A DNA stretch of 64,000 nucleotides from JBGSYN01 sp041750975. GTDB lineage: Bacteria; Pseudomonadota; Alphaproteobacteria; Geminicoccales; Geminicoccaceae. The number at the start of each line of letters is the position of its first letter. The first letter of the stretch is position 1. The stretch covers positions 17,364 to 81,363 of the forward strand of contig JBGSYN010000092.1 in NCBI GenBank assembly GCA_041750975.1, written 5' to 3'. This document shows, one piece after another, positions 51,510-62,000 of the stretch. Below the pieces are notes generated by a model that was not told where the DNA came from, searched no databases, and saw only the letters and a program-made list of their open reading frames with translations. A program made the position numbers and the translations under genes.

Positions 51510-52520
51510 ATGAATTATCGAAATCTTGGCAGAGCTGGTCTCATGGTCTCTCCGCTGTGCCTCGGGACCATGATGTTCGGAGGTCGCACCGATCGGGACG
51601 AGGCCATGCGGATCGCGGCTACTGCTAAGGCCGCGGGTATCAACTTCCTCGATACGGCCAATGTCTACAATCAGGGGCGCGCCGAGGAGGTTGTCCGTGA
51701 AATCCTGGACGAAACAGGGTCCGACTGGATTGTTGCGACCAAAGTTTACAATGCCATGGGCAATGATCCCAATGACCGTGGATTGTCGCGTCATCATGTC
51801 ATCGAAGCCTGCGAGGCAAGCCTAAAGCGGCTAGCCCGCGATCACATCGATTTGTACTACCTCCACAAAGAAGACCATAGCACGCCGCTTGATGAAACGA
51901 TTCGAGCGATCGGGGACCTCTTGAGAGCGGGCAAAGTCCGCTATTGGGGCATTTCGAATTTCCGTGCCTGGCGGATCGCCGAGATCTTTCGTCTTTGTGA
52001 ATCGCTTGGAATCGAGGGGCCGGTCGCGTCTCAACCTCTTTACAATTGCTTGAATCGTATGGCTGAGGCTGAGGTGCTCCCGTGCTGTGCCCATTATGGA
52101 GTCGGAGTGGTTCCCTACAGTCCTCTCGCACGCGGCGTCCTTACCGGCAAATATAAGGACTTATCCCAACCAGATCGCGACAGCCGCGCCGGCCATGGAG
52201 ACAAGCGTATGATGGAAACCGAGTGGCGCCCTGAGAGCATTGACCTAGCACAGAAACTAGGCGGCCATGCCGAAAACCAAAAAACGACACTGATTGGCTT
52301 TTCAATCGCTTGGCTCTTAAACAATCGCCTCGTGACGAGCCCGATCGTGGGGCCACGCACAACGACGCAAATGGAGTCATATCTGGAGGGTATACGTTAC
52401 GCATTTGCGCCCGAGGATGAAGCCATTGTGAATGAACTCGTATCGCCCGGCCATGCGTCGACACATGGTTACGTTGATCCCGCTTATCCTATCGAAGGAC
52501 GTTTGCCGAAGGTCTTCTAG
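51510..52520 (+). CDS. Aldo/keto reductase
   Basis: A 336-aa NADP(H)-dependent aldo/keto reductase TIM barrel. The catalytic tetrad is visible: Asp and Tyr in FLDTANVYNQGRAEE, Lys in IVATKVYN and His in LYYLHKED. It starts at ATG 51510 with GGGAGG (51499-51504) 5 bases upstream; an earlier in-frame codon at 51447 would add 21 residues with no ribosome site. It belongs to the YghZ/Gsp69-like open-cofactor group by its MNYRNLGRAGLMVSPLCLG opening. The substrate is unknown. Confidence 0.93.
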   Translation: MNYRNLGRAGLMVSPLCLGTMMFGGRTDRDEAMRIAATAKAAGINFLDTANVYNQGRAEEVVREILDETGSDWIVATKVYNAMGNDPNDRGLSRHHVIEACEASLKRLARDHIDLYYLHKEDHSTPLDETIRAIGDLLRAGKVRYWGISNFRAWRIAEIFRLCESLGIEGPVASQPLYNCLNRMAEAEVLPCCAHYGVGVVPYSPLARGVLTGKYKDLSQPDRDSRAGHGDKRMMETEWRPESIDLAQKLGGHAENQKTTLIGFSIAWLLNNRLVTSPIVGPRTTTQMESYLEGIRYAFAPEDEAIVNELVSPGHASTHGYVDPAYPIEGRLPKVF

Positions 52521-52539
52521 GCCGGCCGATAATATGGTT

Positions 52540-53088
52540 TTAATCGCGCCACAAATATCCGGCCTCACGCATTGGCTTTCCGCCAATGTCGATCTGATTG
52601 TGGTACACTAATTCTCCACCCAGCCGTTCGTAGAAGCCCCGCGCCGGATTTTCTTCCAGCACCCAAACGAGTATGTCCGGATGACCGCGCTTGGTAAGTT
52701 CATATTGGCATGCATCAAACAAGGCGCGTCCGATGCCGTTTCCATGGTATTCGTTCAGCACATAGAGAATGAACAGTTCACCTGACGCGATACCGATCTT
52801 CCGACAACGTCCTCCGCTGGCAATGCCGACGATCTGGCCGTCGTATTCCGCGACAAATGCCCAGGCCCTGGATGCGAACGTCCGCCGCCAATGTCGCTCG
52901 AAGGCATCATAGGAAAGGCTATTCAGGTAGGTTTGCGGAATGAGGCCCTTGTATGCCGACCGCCAACTATCGACATATACACGAGCGATCGCTGCTGCGT
53001 CGGGTGCACGCCCGCGCCGGATTGTGACTTTACCGAGCGAAGATGTTTCCGAAAACCATAGCACTGGAACACCGAACGGTTGATTCAC
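52540..53088 (-). CDS. GNAT family N-acetyltransferase
   Basis: A 182-aa acetyl-CoA-dependent GNAT acyltransferase. It has the N-terminal RRGRAPDAAAIARVYVDSWR, the central AFVAEYDGQIVGIASG and motif A with the acetyl-CoA-binding GNGIGRALFDAC at about residue 125. GTG 53088 is the only start codon giving a full domain with a few leading residues. Standalone gene with unknown acceptor. Confidence 0.88.
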   Translation of the reverse strand: MNQPFGVPVLWFSETSSLGKVTIRRGRAPDAAAIARVYVDSWRSAYKGLIPQTYLNSLSYDAFERHWRRTFASRAWAFVAEYDGQIVGIASGGRCRKIGIASGELFILYVLNEYHGNGIGRALFDACQYELTKRGHPDILVWVLEENPARGFYERLGGELVYHNQIDIGGKPMREAGYLWRD

Positions 53089-53316
53089 CTATGGCCACAA
53101 TCTTCTGCGATTTGTATGGCATTGCAACGATCAAGTTTGAGACGCGAGCATTCTATGAACCCAAGAATTTCGCTTGGTGATATCGTGGTGATGACGGGCT
53201 TTGTTCATTTGTCATGCGACGCACGCTATGATACTGCAACGAGCGATTAGGCTCCTTTGTGACCGAGCCCGACTGAAGGGGTTGCGGTCCTGGGATCCCG
53301 ACACCTTGGAGGAGCC

Positions 53317-54117
53317 ATGGGAACGATTACTCGGGCGAACAATCTCGAACTTCGTTTAGGGGCTAGTCCCCTCGAACTCGATGCCGCACAGGCACTTAGA
53401 TATCGGGTGTTCTACGACGAACTCGGAGCCCAGCCCGATGAGGTCATGCTCAATCGCCGTCGCGATATTGATGAGTTCGACGATGTCGCCGACCACATAA
53501 TCGTACTTGATCTCGAGCGAGGAGACGCAAGCAATCCATGTGTCGTTGGATGCTATCGACTGCTTCGCCAATCGATCGCCGATTTGCATGGTGGTCTGTA
53601 CACAGCACGTGAATTCGATCTGGCCGGCATCAAGACCACAGAAGGGGAGATCGTGGAGCTTGGTCGTTCTTGTGTCGATGCGGACTATCGAAGCGGCACC
53701 GTGATGCAGCTTCTATGGCGTGGCATTGCTGACTATCTCGACGATCACCGCATTGGCTTGATGCTGGGCTGTGCCAGCTTGGTTGGAACCAAGCTGGAAA
53801 GTGCCGCGAACGAACTCTCCTACCTCTATCATTATCATTTGGCGCCGCCACAACTTCGTCCACGAGCTCTCAGTGAGAGATTTGTCGACATCGATTTATT
53901 GCCGATCGAAGAAGTTGACCGCAAGAAGGCCCTAAAGGCGCTTCCCCCGCTCCTCAAAGCCTACCTTAGAATGGGCGGAATGATTGGCGACGGCGCTGTA
54001 GTCGACCATCAGTTCAACACAACCGACGTTTGCCTGGTGCTACCGACTGAAACAGTGGTCGAACGCTATCAGAGACATTGTCGTCAGCATCGAGGTTCCG
54101 TCGCCGACGCAGCCTAA
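53317..54117 (+). CDS. olsB: Ornithine N-acyltransferase OlsB
   Basis: A 266-aa GNAT-fold enzyme of the OlsB (hemolysin-like) family, which N-acylates ornithine with a 3-hydroxyacyl-ACP to make lyso-ornithine lipid. RYRVFYDELGAQPDEVMLNR at about residue 28, VVGCYRLLR at about 76, EIVELGRSCVDADYRSG at about 110 and LPPLLKAYLRMGGMIGD at about 209 are typical. olsA begins 10 bases after its stop, confirming the pathway. Confidence 0.92.
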   Translation: MGTITRANNLELRLGASPLELDAAQALRYRVFYDELGAQPDEVMLNRRRDIDEFDDVADHIIVLDLERGDASNPCVVGCYRLLRQSIADLHGGLYTAREFDLAGIKTTEGEIVELGRSCVDADYRSGTVMQLLWRGIADYLDDHRIGLMLGCASLVGTKLESAANELSYLYHYHLAPPQLRPRALSERFVDIDLLPIEEVDRKKALKALPPLLKAYLRMGGMIGDGAVVDHQFNTTDVCLVLPTETVVERYQRHCRQHRGSVADAA

Positions 54118-54127
54118 TTCTTTGTCG

Positions 54128-54997
54128 ATGCGGCGAAGCGCAGTTCGTCGGGCTAGGTTTGCGATTCGTATTGCCGCGCTGGTTTTGGTCACGGCGGCGC
54201 TGTCAATATTGCTTCTTTGCTTTCGCCGGCACGTCCCGCCGAACGGCGGTAGGCTGAGGATCTTCTGGTGTCGTTTTGCGTGCTGGATACTCGGGCTCGA
54301 TTTGGAGTGTCGTGGCAATGCCGCTCAATATCCCCGGACACTATTTGTCGCCAACCACGTCTCCTACCTCGACATCATCCTCCTCGGCTCAATTGCGGAT
54401 GCCACTTTCATCGCGAAGTCCGAAATTGAGAAATGGCCTTTCATTGGCCATCTTGGTCGCTCCGTCGGTACCGTCTTCGTGCAGCGCTACTGGCGCCGGG
54501 CCGGGTACCAGTTTGAAACATTGCGCGAACGCTTGTCGAACGCCGAGAGCTTCGTCTTGTTCGGTGAAGGCACAAGCAGCAACGGCCTTCAGGTATTGCC
54601 GTTCAAATCGAGTTTGCTTGGCGTGGCGGAAGCATGGCAACTGCCGCAACCGATAGCGGTGCAATCCGTCACACTCATCTATGAAAGCCTAAAGGACGGT
54701 ACGCCGATTGCCGAGAGCAACGCCGACCTCTATGCGTGGTATGGTGCACAGCCACTCATGCCTCACCTCTTTCGAGCTCTCGGCATGCAAGGTGCCAAGG
54801 TTACCGTGGTCTTCGGCAGCGTGATCTATTCCTGGGACTGCAACGACAGGAAGCGCCTTGCGTCGCTTCTCCGCGATGAGATATCGCGAGAGCTTGCACA
54901 GCGTGTTCGCAAACCGGTCATTCGGTGGTCCACCGACAAGCCAAGAAGATCGCTATCAAAGCGATACCTTCGCCGAAAGAAAAAAGAAGCAGCGTGA
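54128..54997 (+). CDS. olsA: Lyso-ornithine lipid O-acyltransferase OlsA
   Basis: A 289-aa 1-acylglycerol-3-phosphate acyltransferase-type membrane protein. An N-terminal hydrophobic helix (about residues 13-31) precedes the catalytic HX4D motif (FVANHVSYLDIILLG at about residue 75) and the FGEGTSSNG motif at about 146. Next to olsB it is assigned to the second step of ornithine-lipid synthesis, though it could also act in phosphatidic acid synthesis. ATG 54128 is chosen over TTG 54122. Confidence 0.88.
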   Translation: MRRSAVRRARFAIRIAALVLVTAALSILLLCFRRHVPPNGGRLRIFWCRFACWILGLDLECRGNAAQYPRTLFVANHVSYLDIILLGSIADATFIAKSEIEKWPFIGHLGRSVGTVFVQRYWRRAGYQFETLRERLSNAESFVLFGEGTSSNGLQVLPFKSSLLGVAEAWQLPQPIAVQSVTLIYESLKDGTPIAESNADLYAWYGAQPLMPHLFRALGMQGAKVTVVFGSVIYSWDCNDRKRLASLLRDEISRELAQRVRKPVIRWSTDKPRRSLSKRYLRRKKKEAA

Positions 54998-55094
54998 CGC
55001 TCTTTATTCTTTTCAATTTTGCCGGCAACCACAGATGCCAGCCGTTTCACTGCGTACGACTCACCACCGAATGACCTTGCGAACCAACCTCGAA

Positions 55095-55877
55095 TCACAT
55101 TCGACGTTCGGCGATCAGTTGTTTTATTCTGCCGATCGATTGTGCCGGATTTAGATTTTTCGGGCACGTGTTCGTGCAATTCATAATCGTGTGACAACGG
55201 TATAGCTTGAACGGGTCTTCCAACTCGTCCAGTCGATCTCCCGTCGCCTCATCCCGGCTATCGGCGATCCAGCGGTAGGCTTGTAGCAACGCCGCGGGAC
55301 CCAGGTATTTTTCGCCATTCCACCAATAGCTCGGGCAGCTTGTCGAGCAACAGGCACACAAAATACATTCATAAAGGCCATCAAGTTCATTTCGATCATC
55401 AATCGACTGAGTTCGCTCCTTCTCAGGATTTGGGCCCTCAGTCCGCAGCCAAGGTTGGATCGATTCATACTGCGACCAAAAAACCTCAAAATCGGTCACT
55501 AAATCCTTAATCACGGACATATGCGGCAAGGGATAGATCCTTACCTCGCCTTTGACGTCCTCAATGGCCTTCGTGCAGGCCAAGGTATTTTGACCGTCAA
55601 TATTCATGGCGCACGAACCGCAAATGCCTTCTCGACACGAGCGCCGAAAGGTTAGCGTGGTGTCGATTTCGCTCTTGATATGGATAAGTGCGTCCAGAAC
55701 CATCGGTCCGCATTCATCGAGACCGACGTCGAATGAATCCAGCCGTGGCGTTTCGTCCGTCTCGGGTTCATAGCGATAGATCTTGAAGGTTCTACGGCGT
55801 CCGCCCTCGTGATTTGGAACGGGATGATCCTTGCCTCGCCGTATTTTTGAATTCTTCGGTAGAGTAAAGGTGGCCAT
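55095..55877 (-). CDS. sdhB: Succinate dehydrogenase iron-sulfur subunit
   Basis: SdhB (260 aa) carries electrons from SdhA to quinone. The [2Fe-2S] cysteines lie in CREGICGSCAMN at about residue 80, the [4Fe-4S] site in CILCACCSTSCPSYWW at about 172 and the [3Fe-4S] and second cluster region in CHTIMNCTNTCPKNLNP near the C-terminus. It is the last gene of sdhC-sdhD-sdhA-sdhB. Confidence 0.98.
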   Translation of the reverse strand: MATFTLPKNSKIRRGKDHPVPNHEGGRRRTFKIYRYEPETDETPRLDSFDVGLDECGPMVLDALIHIKSEIDTTLTFRRSCREGICGSCAMNIDGQNTLACTKAIEDVKGEVRIYPLPHMSVIKDLVTDFEVFWSQYESIQPWLRTEGPNPEKERTQSIDDRNELDGLYECILCACCSTSCPSYWWNGEKYLGPAALLQAYRWIADSRDEATGDRLDELEDPFKLYRCHTIMNCTNTCPKNLNPAQSIGRIKQLIAERRM

Positions 55878-55907
55878 CGTAACCTTTCAGTCGAACCAGA
55901 AATGGCT

Positions 55908-57695
55908 TTAATAGACCCGTTTGGCGGGAGGCACGGCCTCCACTTCGTTGGTCAGCGGGTTGGAATGAACCGGCCGATTGTCCATGCGGACATTGTTATC
56001 GGTCATCCAGCAGATCGAATGCTTCATCCAGTTTACATCGTCTCTCTCTGGAAAATCTTCTCGCGCATGAGCACCACGGCTCTCCGTTCGAAAGGCCGCG
56101 GAATGGATCGTGGCCACCGCCTGAAGCATGAGATTTTGCAACTCTAGGGCTTCGACCAGATCGCTGTTCCAAACCTTCGAGGTGTCATTGACTTGAAGCT
56201 GATCGAGGCTGGACGCGACTTCCTCTATCTTTGCAACCCCTTCTTCAAGTGAAGGACCGGTGCGGAAAACGCTCGCATACCGTTGCATCGTGCGCTGCAT
56301 GTTGTCGCGAATTATGCCGGAGGTCAGTTCACCTTTCGCGTGCAAGGTCTTGTCCAACCGATCTATGGCCTGCGAGCCCGCGGTTTTTGGTAGTGGTCTG
56401 TGAGCCGAACCCGACTTGACCATCTCGGCACAGTGGTGTGCCGCAGATCGGCCGAACACAACGAGATCGATCAGCGAATTTCCGCCGAGCCGATTGGCAC
56501 CGTGAACTGACGCACAGCCCGCTTCACCCACGGCCATCAGCCCGGGAACCACCTTGTCAGGCTCATCAGCAGAGGGAACCAAGACTTCGGTGCGGTAATT
56601 CGTTGGCACTCCGCCCATATTGTAGTGGCAGGTTGGAACCACAGGTATGGGTTGCTTTGTGACATCGACGCCTGCGAAAATTTTCGCGGTCTCAGAGATA
56701 CCCGGTAGGCGTTGTTTGAGCACCGATGGATCGAGATGCTCCAAATGAAGCTCGATAAAGTCTTTACCGTCGCCGCAGCCTCGACCTTCATTGATTTCGA
56801 TGGTCATAGCCCGGCTGACGACGTCACGCGATGCAAGGTCTTTTGCTGAAGGCGCGTACCGTTCCATAAAACGCTCACCTTCGCTGTTGGTCAGGTATCC
56901 ACCCTCGCCCCTGGCCCCCTCAGTGATCAGGCAACCAGCACCATAAACACCAGAGGGGTGAAACTGAACGAACTCCAGATCTTGAAGCGGAAGCCCGGCG
57001 CGAAGAACCATCGCATTGCCGTCGCCGGTACATGTGTGCGCCGAGGTACAGGAGAAATAGACACGACCATAGCCGCCAGTGGCAAGACAGGTCTGATGGG
57101 CATGGAAGCGGTGGATCGATCCATCTTCGATGCACATGGCGATGACACCGCAGCAAGCACCATTGTCGTCGAGGAGCAGATCGAGTGCAAAGTACTCGTT
57201 GAAAAACTGGACGTGATGCTTGAGCGCTTGTTGGAAAAGGGTGTGGAGGATTACATGTCCGGTTCTGTCGGCGGCGGCGCAAGTGCGATAGGCCTGAGAT
57301 TTGCCGTAATCTGTGGTTTGCCCGCCAAATGCGCGCTGATAGATGCGGCCTTGCTCGGTCCGCGAAAAGGGAACGCCGTAATGCTCCAGTTCATAAACCG
57401 AGGCGGGGGCATTCTTGGTCATGTATTCGATTGCGTCCTGGTCGCCCAGCCAATCGGAACCCTTGACCGTATCATACATATGATAACGCCAGTTATCGTC
57501 GTTCATATTCCCCAGAGCGGCATTGATGCCTCCCTGGGCTGCAACGGTGTGGCTTCGCGTCGGATAAACCTTAGTGATGCACGCAACTCTCAGTCCGGCC
57601 TCAACCATACCGACAGCAGCCCTCAGGCCCGAGCCACCAGCACCGACAACGGCACAATCGAAGAAATGATCTGTTATTGGATAGGCTTCCGCCAT
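55908..57695 (-). CDS. sdhA: Succinate dehydrogenase flavoprotein subunit
   Basis: SdhA (595 aa) oxidises succinate to fumarate with covalently bound FAD. The N-terminal dinucleotide fold (AVVGAGGSGLRAAVGMVEAG), the FAD-linking His in RSHTVAAQGGINAALGN at about residue 48 and the active-site region around HLEHLDPSVLKQRLPGI with the later TEVLVPS and HGANRLGGNSLIDL are intact. It starts 3 bases after sdhD and ends 30 bases before sdhB. Confidence 0.98.
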   Translation of the reverse strand: MAEAYPITDHFFDCAVVGAGGSGLRAAVGMVEAGLRVACITKVYPTRSHTVAAQGGINAALGNMNDDNWRYHMYDTVKGSDWLGDQDAIEYMTKNAPASVYELEHYGVPFSRTEQGRIYQRAFGGQTTDYGKSQAYRTCAAADRTGHVILHTLFQQALKHHVQFFNEYFALDLLLDDNGACCGVIAMCIEDGSIHRFHAHQTCLATGGYGRVYFSCTSAHTCTGDGNAMVLRAGLPLQDLEFVQFHPSGVYGAGCLITEGARGEGGYLTNSEGERFMERYAPSAKDLASRDVVSRAMTIEINEGRGCGDGKDFIELHLEHLDPSVLKQRLPGISETAKIFAGVDVTKQPIPVVPTCHYNMGGVPTNYRTEVLVPSADEPDKVVPGLMAVGEAGCASVHGANRLGGNSLIDLVVFGRSAAHHCAEMVKSGSAHRPLPKTAGSQAIDRLDKTLHAKGELTSGIIRDNMQRTMQRYASVFRTGPSLEEGVAKIEEVASSLDQLQVNDTSKVWNSDLVEALELQNLMLQAVATIHSAAFRTESRGAHAREDFPERDDVNWMKHSICWMTDNNVRMDNRPVHSNPLTNEVEAVPPAKRVY

Positions 57696-57698
57696 ATC

Positions 57699-58073
57699 TC
57701 AGCTCCTAATCAGCACGCTGACAATTGAGATAATACAAGCGGTCGCCATGGCGATTGCGGCAAAGGTGATCAGGATCAGCGAGGCGACTTTAATAAGGTG
57801 ATCATGAACGTAGTCCTCAATCACAACCTGCAAGCCGATTCGGGCATGGTAAAACACTGACACGACGAGCAACACCATCAGCGTTGCGTTGAGCGGCGAT
57901 GCGAGCCACTGAATTTTGCTTGCATAGGCGGTACCGGATAGACCCGTGACGGACCAGACGAACCAAAGCGCCAGCAATGCATTACCCAAAGCGGTCAGGC
58001 GCTGCGCCACCCAATGCCCCGAGCCTTGCCGTGTGGAAGTGAAACTTCGGATCCGTGAGGCGGTCATTGACAT
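57699..58073 (-). CDS. sdhD: Succinate dehydrogenase membrane anchor subunit SdhD
   Basis: SdhD (124 aa) has three membrane helices and anchors the complex with SdhC. The conserved YHARIGLQVVIEDYVHD (His and Asp near the haem and quinone site) is at about residue 75. It lies between sdhC (44-base gap) and sdhA (3 bases). An internal ATG two codons later is equally possible as start. Confidence 0.93.
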   Translation of the reverse strand: MSMTASRIRSFTSTRQGSGHWVAQRLTALGNALLALWFVWSVTGLSGTAYASKIQWLASPLNATLMVLLVVSVFYHARIGLQVVIEDYVHDHLIKVASLILITFAAIAMATACIISIVSVLIRS

Positions 58074-58117
58074 TCAGGCACTCCGATGTGTCGGCTACGA
58101 TTGCCAATATTCGTTTG

Positions 58118-58501
58118 TTACGTTGTGAGAATGACGATCCAGGTGATGAATGTGAGAACTCCTGCTGCCGCCAGCACGGCGATGCCGGTGGCTTTGGCCT
58201 GGTGCTTCTCGAACCCGAAGCCAATGTCCCAAGCAAGATGGCGAATGCCGTTCGCCATGTGATAAAAAAGGACGAATGTCAGACAAAACAGGATCAAACC
58301 ACCGAACCAACTGTCCGCAACAGTGTCGACGATGGCAAAACTCTCTGCTCCGTAAGCCAAGGCGACGAGCCACCATGTAAGGAGAACAAGCGCCAGGGAC
58401 AGGACAACTCCAGAAGCTCGATGCGCAATCGATAGCGCCATCGAAAAATACCATCCATAGATCTGGAGATGTGGTGACAAGGGTCTTTGTGCTTTCGCCA
58501 T
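58118..58501 (-). CDS. sdhC: Succinate dehydrogenase cytochrome b556 subunit SdhC
   Basis: SdhC (127 aa from this start) has three membrane helices. It shows the N-terminal RPLSPHLQIYGW, SIAHRASGVVLSLAL and the haem-ligand motif HMANGIRHLAWDIG at about residue 80. An upstream ATG at 58567 would add 22 basic residues not found in the family, so 58501 is preferred. It heads the sdhCDAB operon. Confidence 0.95.
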   Translation of the reverse strand: MAKAQRPLSPHLQIYGWYFSMALSIAHRASGVVLSLALVLLTWWLVALAYGAESFAIVDTVADSWFGGLILFCLTFVLFYHMANGIRHLAWDIGFGFEKHQAKATGIAVLAAAGVLTFITWIVILTT

Positions 58502-59032
58502 CTCATCGTACCTTATGGACTGAATTGTTTGATCGATTCGCCGCCGGGACCGCTTCGGAATTGTCACCTACATCCCAAACGCACCGTACCGCTCGGAAGC
58601 TAGAGTTTCGGCTAGTGCTGTCAACGAAACCTGGCATGAGTAGGTCAGGCGACATCTAACCATCCGCCATATCCGATGCGAACCCGTGGGCGCGAAGAGG
58701 TCTACCGTGCTCTATGATCGATCGATACAACTCTGGTGGTTTTTTTGCTTTGACCAATCGCATTCGAGCGGTAGAAGTGGTCTGATATGAGGGCTCTCCC
58801 GATTGAACCCTAGACCATCTCGTCCGCGATCAATAGTTCGATTAGTTGAGGCAAGGTTTGCGTCTCGTTTCCGGCTAGATTGACGGCATCGATTTTGGAG
58901 CTTCACAACTGCTTCATTTGAATTTGGCGCTTTATGTTTCCCCGGTGAGGTTTATAAAATGGGCTTTTTAGCCTTTTCTCGCCGAAGCGATCCTGCACAT
59001 AGTCTTACGAACACTGGTTGATAACTTCGACA
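58502..59032. other. Intergenic region between divergent sdhC and the SNF2 helicase gene
   Basis: About 530 bases without a supported gene, holding divergent promoters. On the minus strand a TTGACA hexamer (58624-58619) lies about 120 bases before sdhC with a weak -10-like TAGCTT 16 bases on; this is a possible sdh promoter. AT-rich stretches at 58735-58750 and 58910-58970 precede the helicase gene. No tRNA or clear sRNA fold was recognised. Confidence 0.35.
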
Positions 59033-62000
59033 ATGCTTCCATTCAGCCGAAACGATCTTGAGCGTCTGTTTCCTGACAAGACGTGGGTCAGGGGCGTCGA
59101 CCTCGCCACCGAGAACGCAGTCATCGACTTTGACGTCGAACGTGAAGGAAAATCGGTAACCGGGCGAGTTCGGGGTGATCGCCGAACACCATTCCTGACG
59201 CGGATCAAGATCATTAACGGTCGTGGCGGCCGCGTCCGTCTCTCGAGCACGTGCACCTGCATGGTTTACTCGGAGTGTGAGCACGCAGCCGCGACACTGA
59301 TCCATATCCTCGATCGCTCGTCGACACCCGACTCCGAGGACATCTCGGTAGTTGTCGATGGCCAGTTGAGCGCTTGGATTCAAACGCTGAACACTATCGT
59401 TCGTAACGAAGACGATGAAACCCAAAAAAGCGGCGAACAACTCATCTATGTTCTGGAACCGGCACAGCGATCGTGGCGGGAAATGGGTGAAATCCAGCCC
59501 GTCAATTTGAGTGTCGTCAAGGCGCGTATACTCCGTGGAGGCGTTTTCGGACGATTGACGCCAGTCGCATTTTCGCAGTTGAGAGGTGAAGATGCCTCCT
59601 CCGTATTCTCAATCGAAGACCAAGTCGTTGGCCGCCTTTTGGGGACAGGCCAGGGCCATGTGCGGCGTCTCTCAGGTGATGCCGATGCAGAGATGCTGCG
59701 TTTGATTTTGCAAACCGGCCGTTGTTACTGGCGTACTGCCCAAAGTGCGCCTCTTTCCCTAAGCGATCCCCAGAAAGGTCAGTTTTGCTGGCAATTCGAT
59801 AGTGACGGTCAACAGCGGATGATCTGTGTGCTCGAAAAAGGTGCACCGGATGCAATCATGATCGGGGTTGGGGTGCCTTGGTACGTGTTTCCGACCATGT
59901 CTTGCTGTGGGCCGGTGGAAACCGGCGTTTCCCGACGTGTTTCCCAGTTGCTGCTTGGTGCTCCGGCAGTGCCGGCCGCAGCGGCAACTATTGTACGGCA
60001 GAAGCTTCAGATTAACGGCGCCGCGATTCCGCTGCCGGAGCCACTAAGAAAACGAGAGCGGCTGGAAGCCAAGCCAATTCCCTGCATCCATTTTCATTCA
60101 CCCAAGGTTAATGTGGTGAAAGGAGCTGGATGGAATCGACAGGAAATCGCGGTCGATCTGCCTCTTGCACGAGTCAGTTTTGACTACTCGGGCACCGAGA
60201 TCGGCTGGCAGGATGGGCGCGCAGAAATCAATCACGTTTCGGACAATCGACTGCTAATTATCCCGCGCGACGCGCTTGCCGAGGTTCAGCACATCGAGCG
60301 TCTCAATGCGCTCGGGCTGCAGCCACTTGGACCAACCGGCCTCGGGCGGTTTGCACCCGAACACTGTCGGCAGGATTTTACGTTCGAGGAAGACGAAGAC
60401 GACGACGTCAGCCTTCGCTGGGTAGAGTTCAATCACAACGAGATTCCTCGGCTGGAAGGCCAGGGATGGCATGTAACTTATGCCAGCGATTATCCGTTCC
60501 GGGTCGTCCAATCCGCGTCGACCTGGCGGGTCGAAATTACCGATACGGGCATGGATTGGTTCGACGTTAACGTCGGCATCGAGGTCGATGGAGATCGCGT
60601 CCAACTGCTCCCGCTGCTCATGGATTTATTCGAGCGAGCGCCTGACGAAATGTCGCCGGCAGCACTCGACGCGTTTGGCGACGAGCCGATTTATGGGTCT
60701 CTGCCCGATGGCAGATTGATCCCCATAGCCGCCTCGCGGCTGAAGGCCATGTTGGCCGCACTTTATGAGTTATTCGCCGAAGGTGGGATCGACGAGACAG
60801 GCTCTCTGCGTCTTTCCCGTGCGGAAATTTCGCGTCTCGAGACCCTGCGTCAAAGGATGCCGGAGGGAGCGTTGGAGTGGTCCGGCGGCGAGCGTATTCG
60901 CAGCCTAGCCCAGCAGCTTGCCCAGCTCACCGACCTGCCACAGGTAGCGCCGCCAAAAGGCCTCAAGGCCACCCTGAGGAACTATCAGCAGGATGGATTG
61001 CGGTGGCTTCAGTTTCTCTCCTCCGCTTCCCTCTCCGGCGTTCTCGCTGACGATATGGGTCTGGGTAAGACCCTACAAACCTTGGCGCACATATTGAAAG
61101 AGAAGGAAGAAAGCCGTCTCCTTCTGCCATGCCTCGTCGTCGCGCCGACGAGCCTAATCCCGACCTGGCGAAACGAGTCTCGGCGCTTCACGCCCGCATT
61201 GGACCTTCTGGTCTTGCATGGTACCGAACGCCAGGAATTGTTTGACGAAATCAGCGACCACGATCTTGTGATCACGAGCTATGCGCTGATGTTGCGGGAT
61301 CGCGATGCTCTGGCAAAGCATCGATATCACATGGTGGTGCTGGATGAAGCGCAGGCAATAAAGAACCCGAGCACGAAACTGGCTCGGACAGCGTGTGAGT
61401 TGCAGTCGGATCACAAAATTGCTTTGAGCGGCACACCCATTGAAAATCATCTGGGTGAGCTCTGGTCGATTTTTCATTTTCTGATGCCGGGCTATCTCGG
61501 TGACCGCGAAACTTTTCGAAGGGTCTTCCGCAATCAAATCGAGAAGTTGGGGGACACCGATCGTCAAGCGCTCTTGGTGAGCCGCGTTCGCCCTTTTCTT
61601 CTCCGGCGCAAGAAAGAGGATGTGGCCTCGGAGCTCCCACCGAAGAGCGAGGTTATTAGGGAAATTGAACTCACGGGCCCACAACGCGATCTCTATGAGA
61701 GCGTGCGTGTCGCCATGTCGAAACGCGTTCGCGATGAAATCGCGTCCCACGGATTGGCACGTAGCAGCATCGCAATTCTGGACGCTCTCCTCAAGCTGCG
61801 TCAGGTTTGCTGCGACCCGAGGCTATTGAAGCGAGACAAGCCAAGCCAGGACCTGAGCGGCGGCAAACTTGAAATGTTGATGGAGATGCTGCCAAGCATG
61901 GTGGAGGTGGGTCGAAAGATTATCCTCTTTTCCCAGTTCGTCGAAATGCTGGAGTTGATACAGGAGGCCCTTGATGAAATCGGCTTGCCCTATGTCGTCC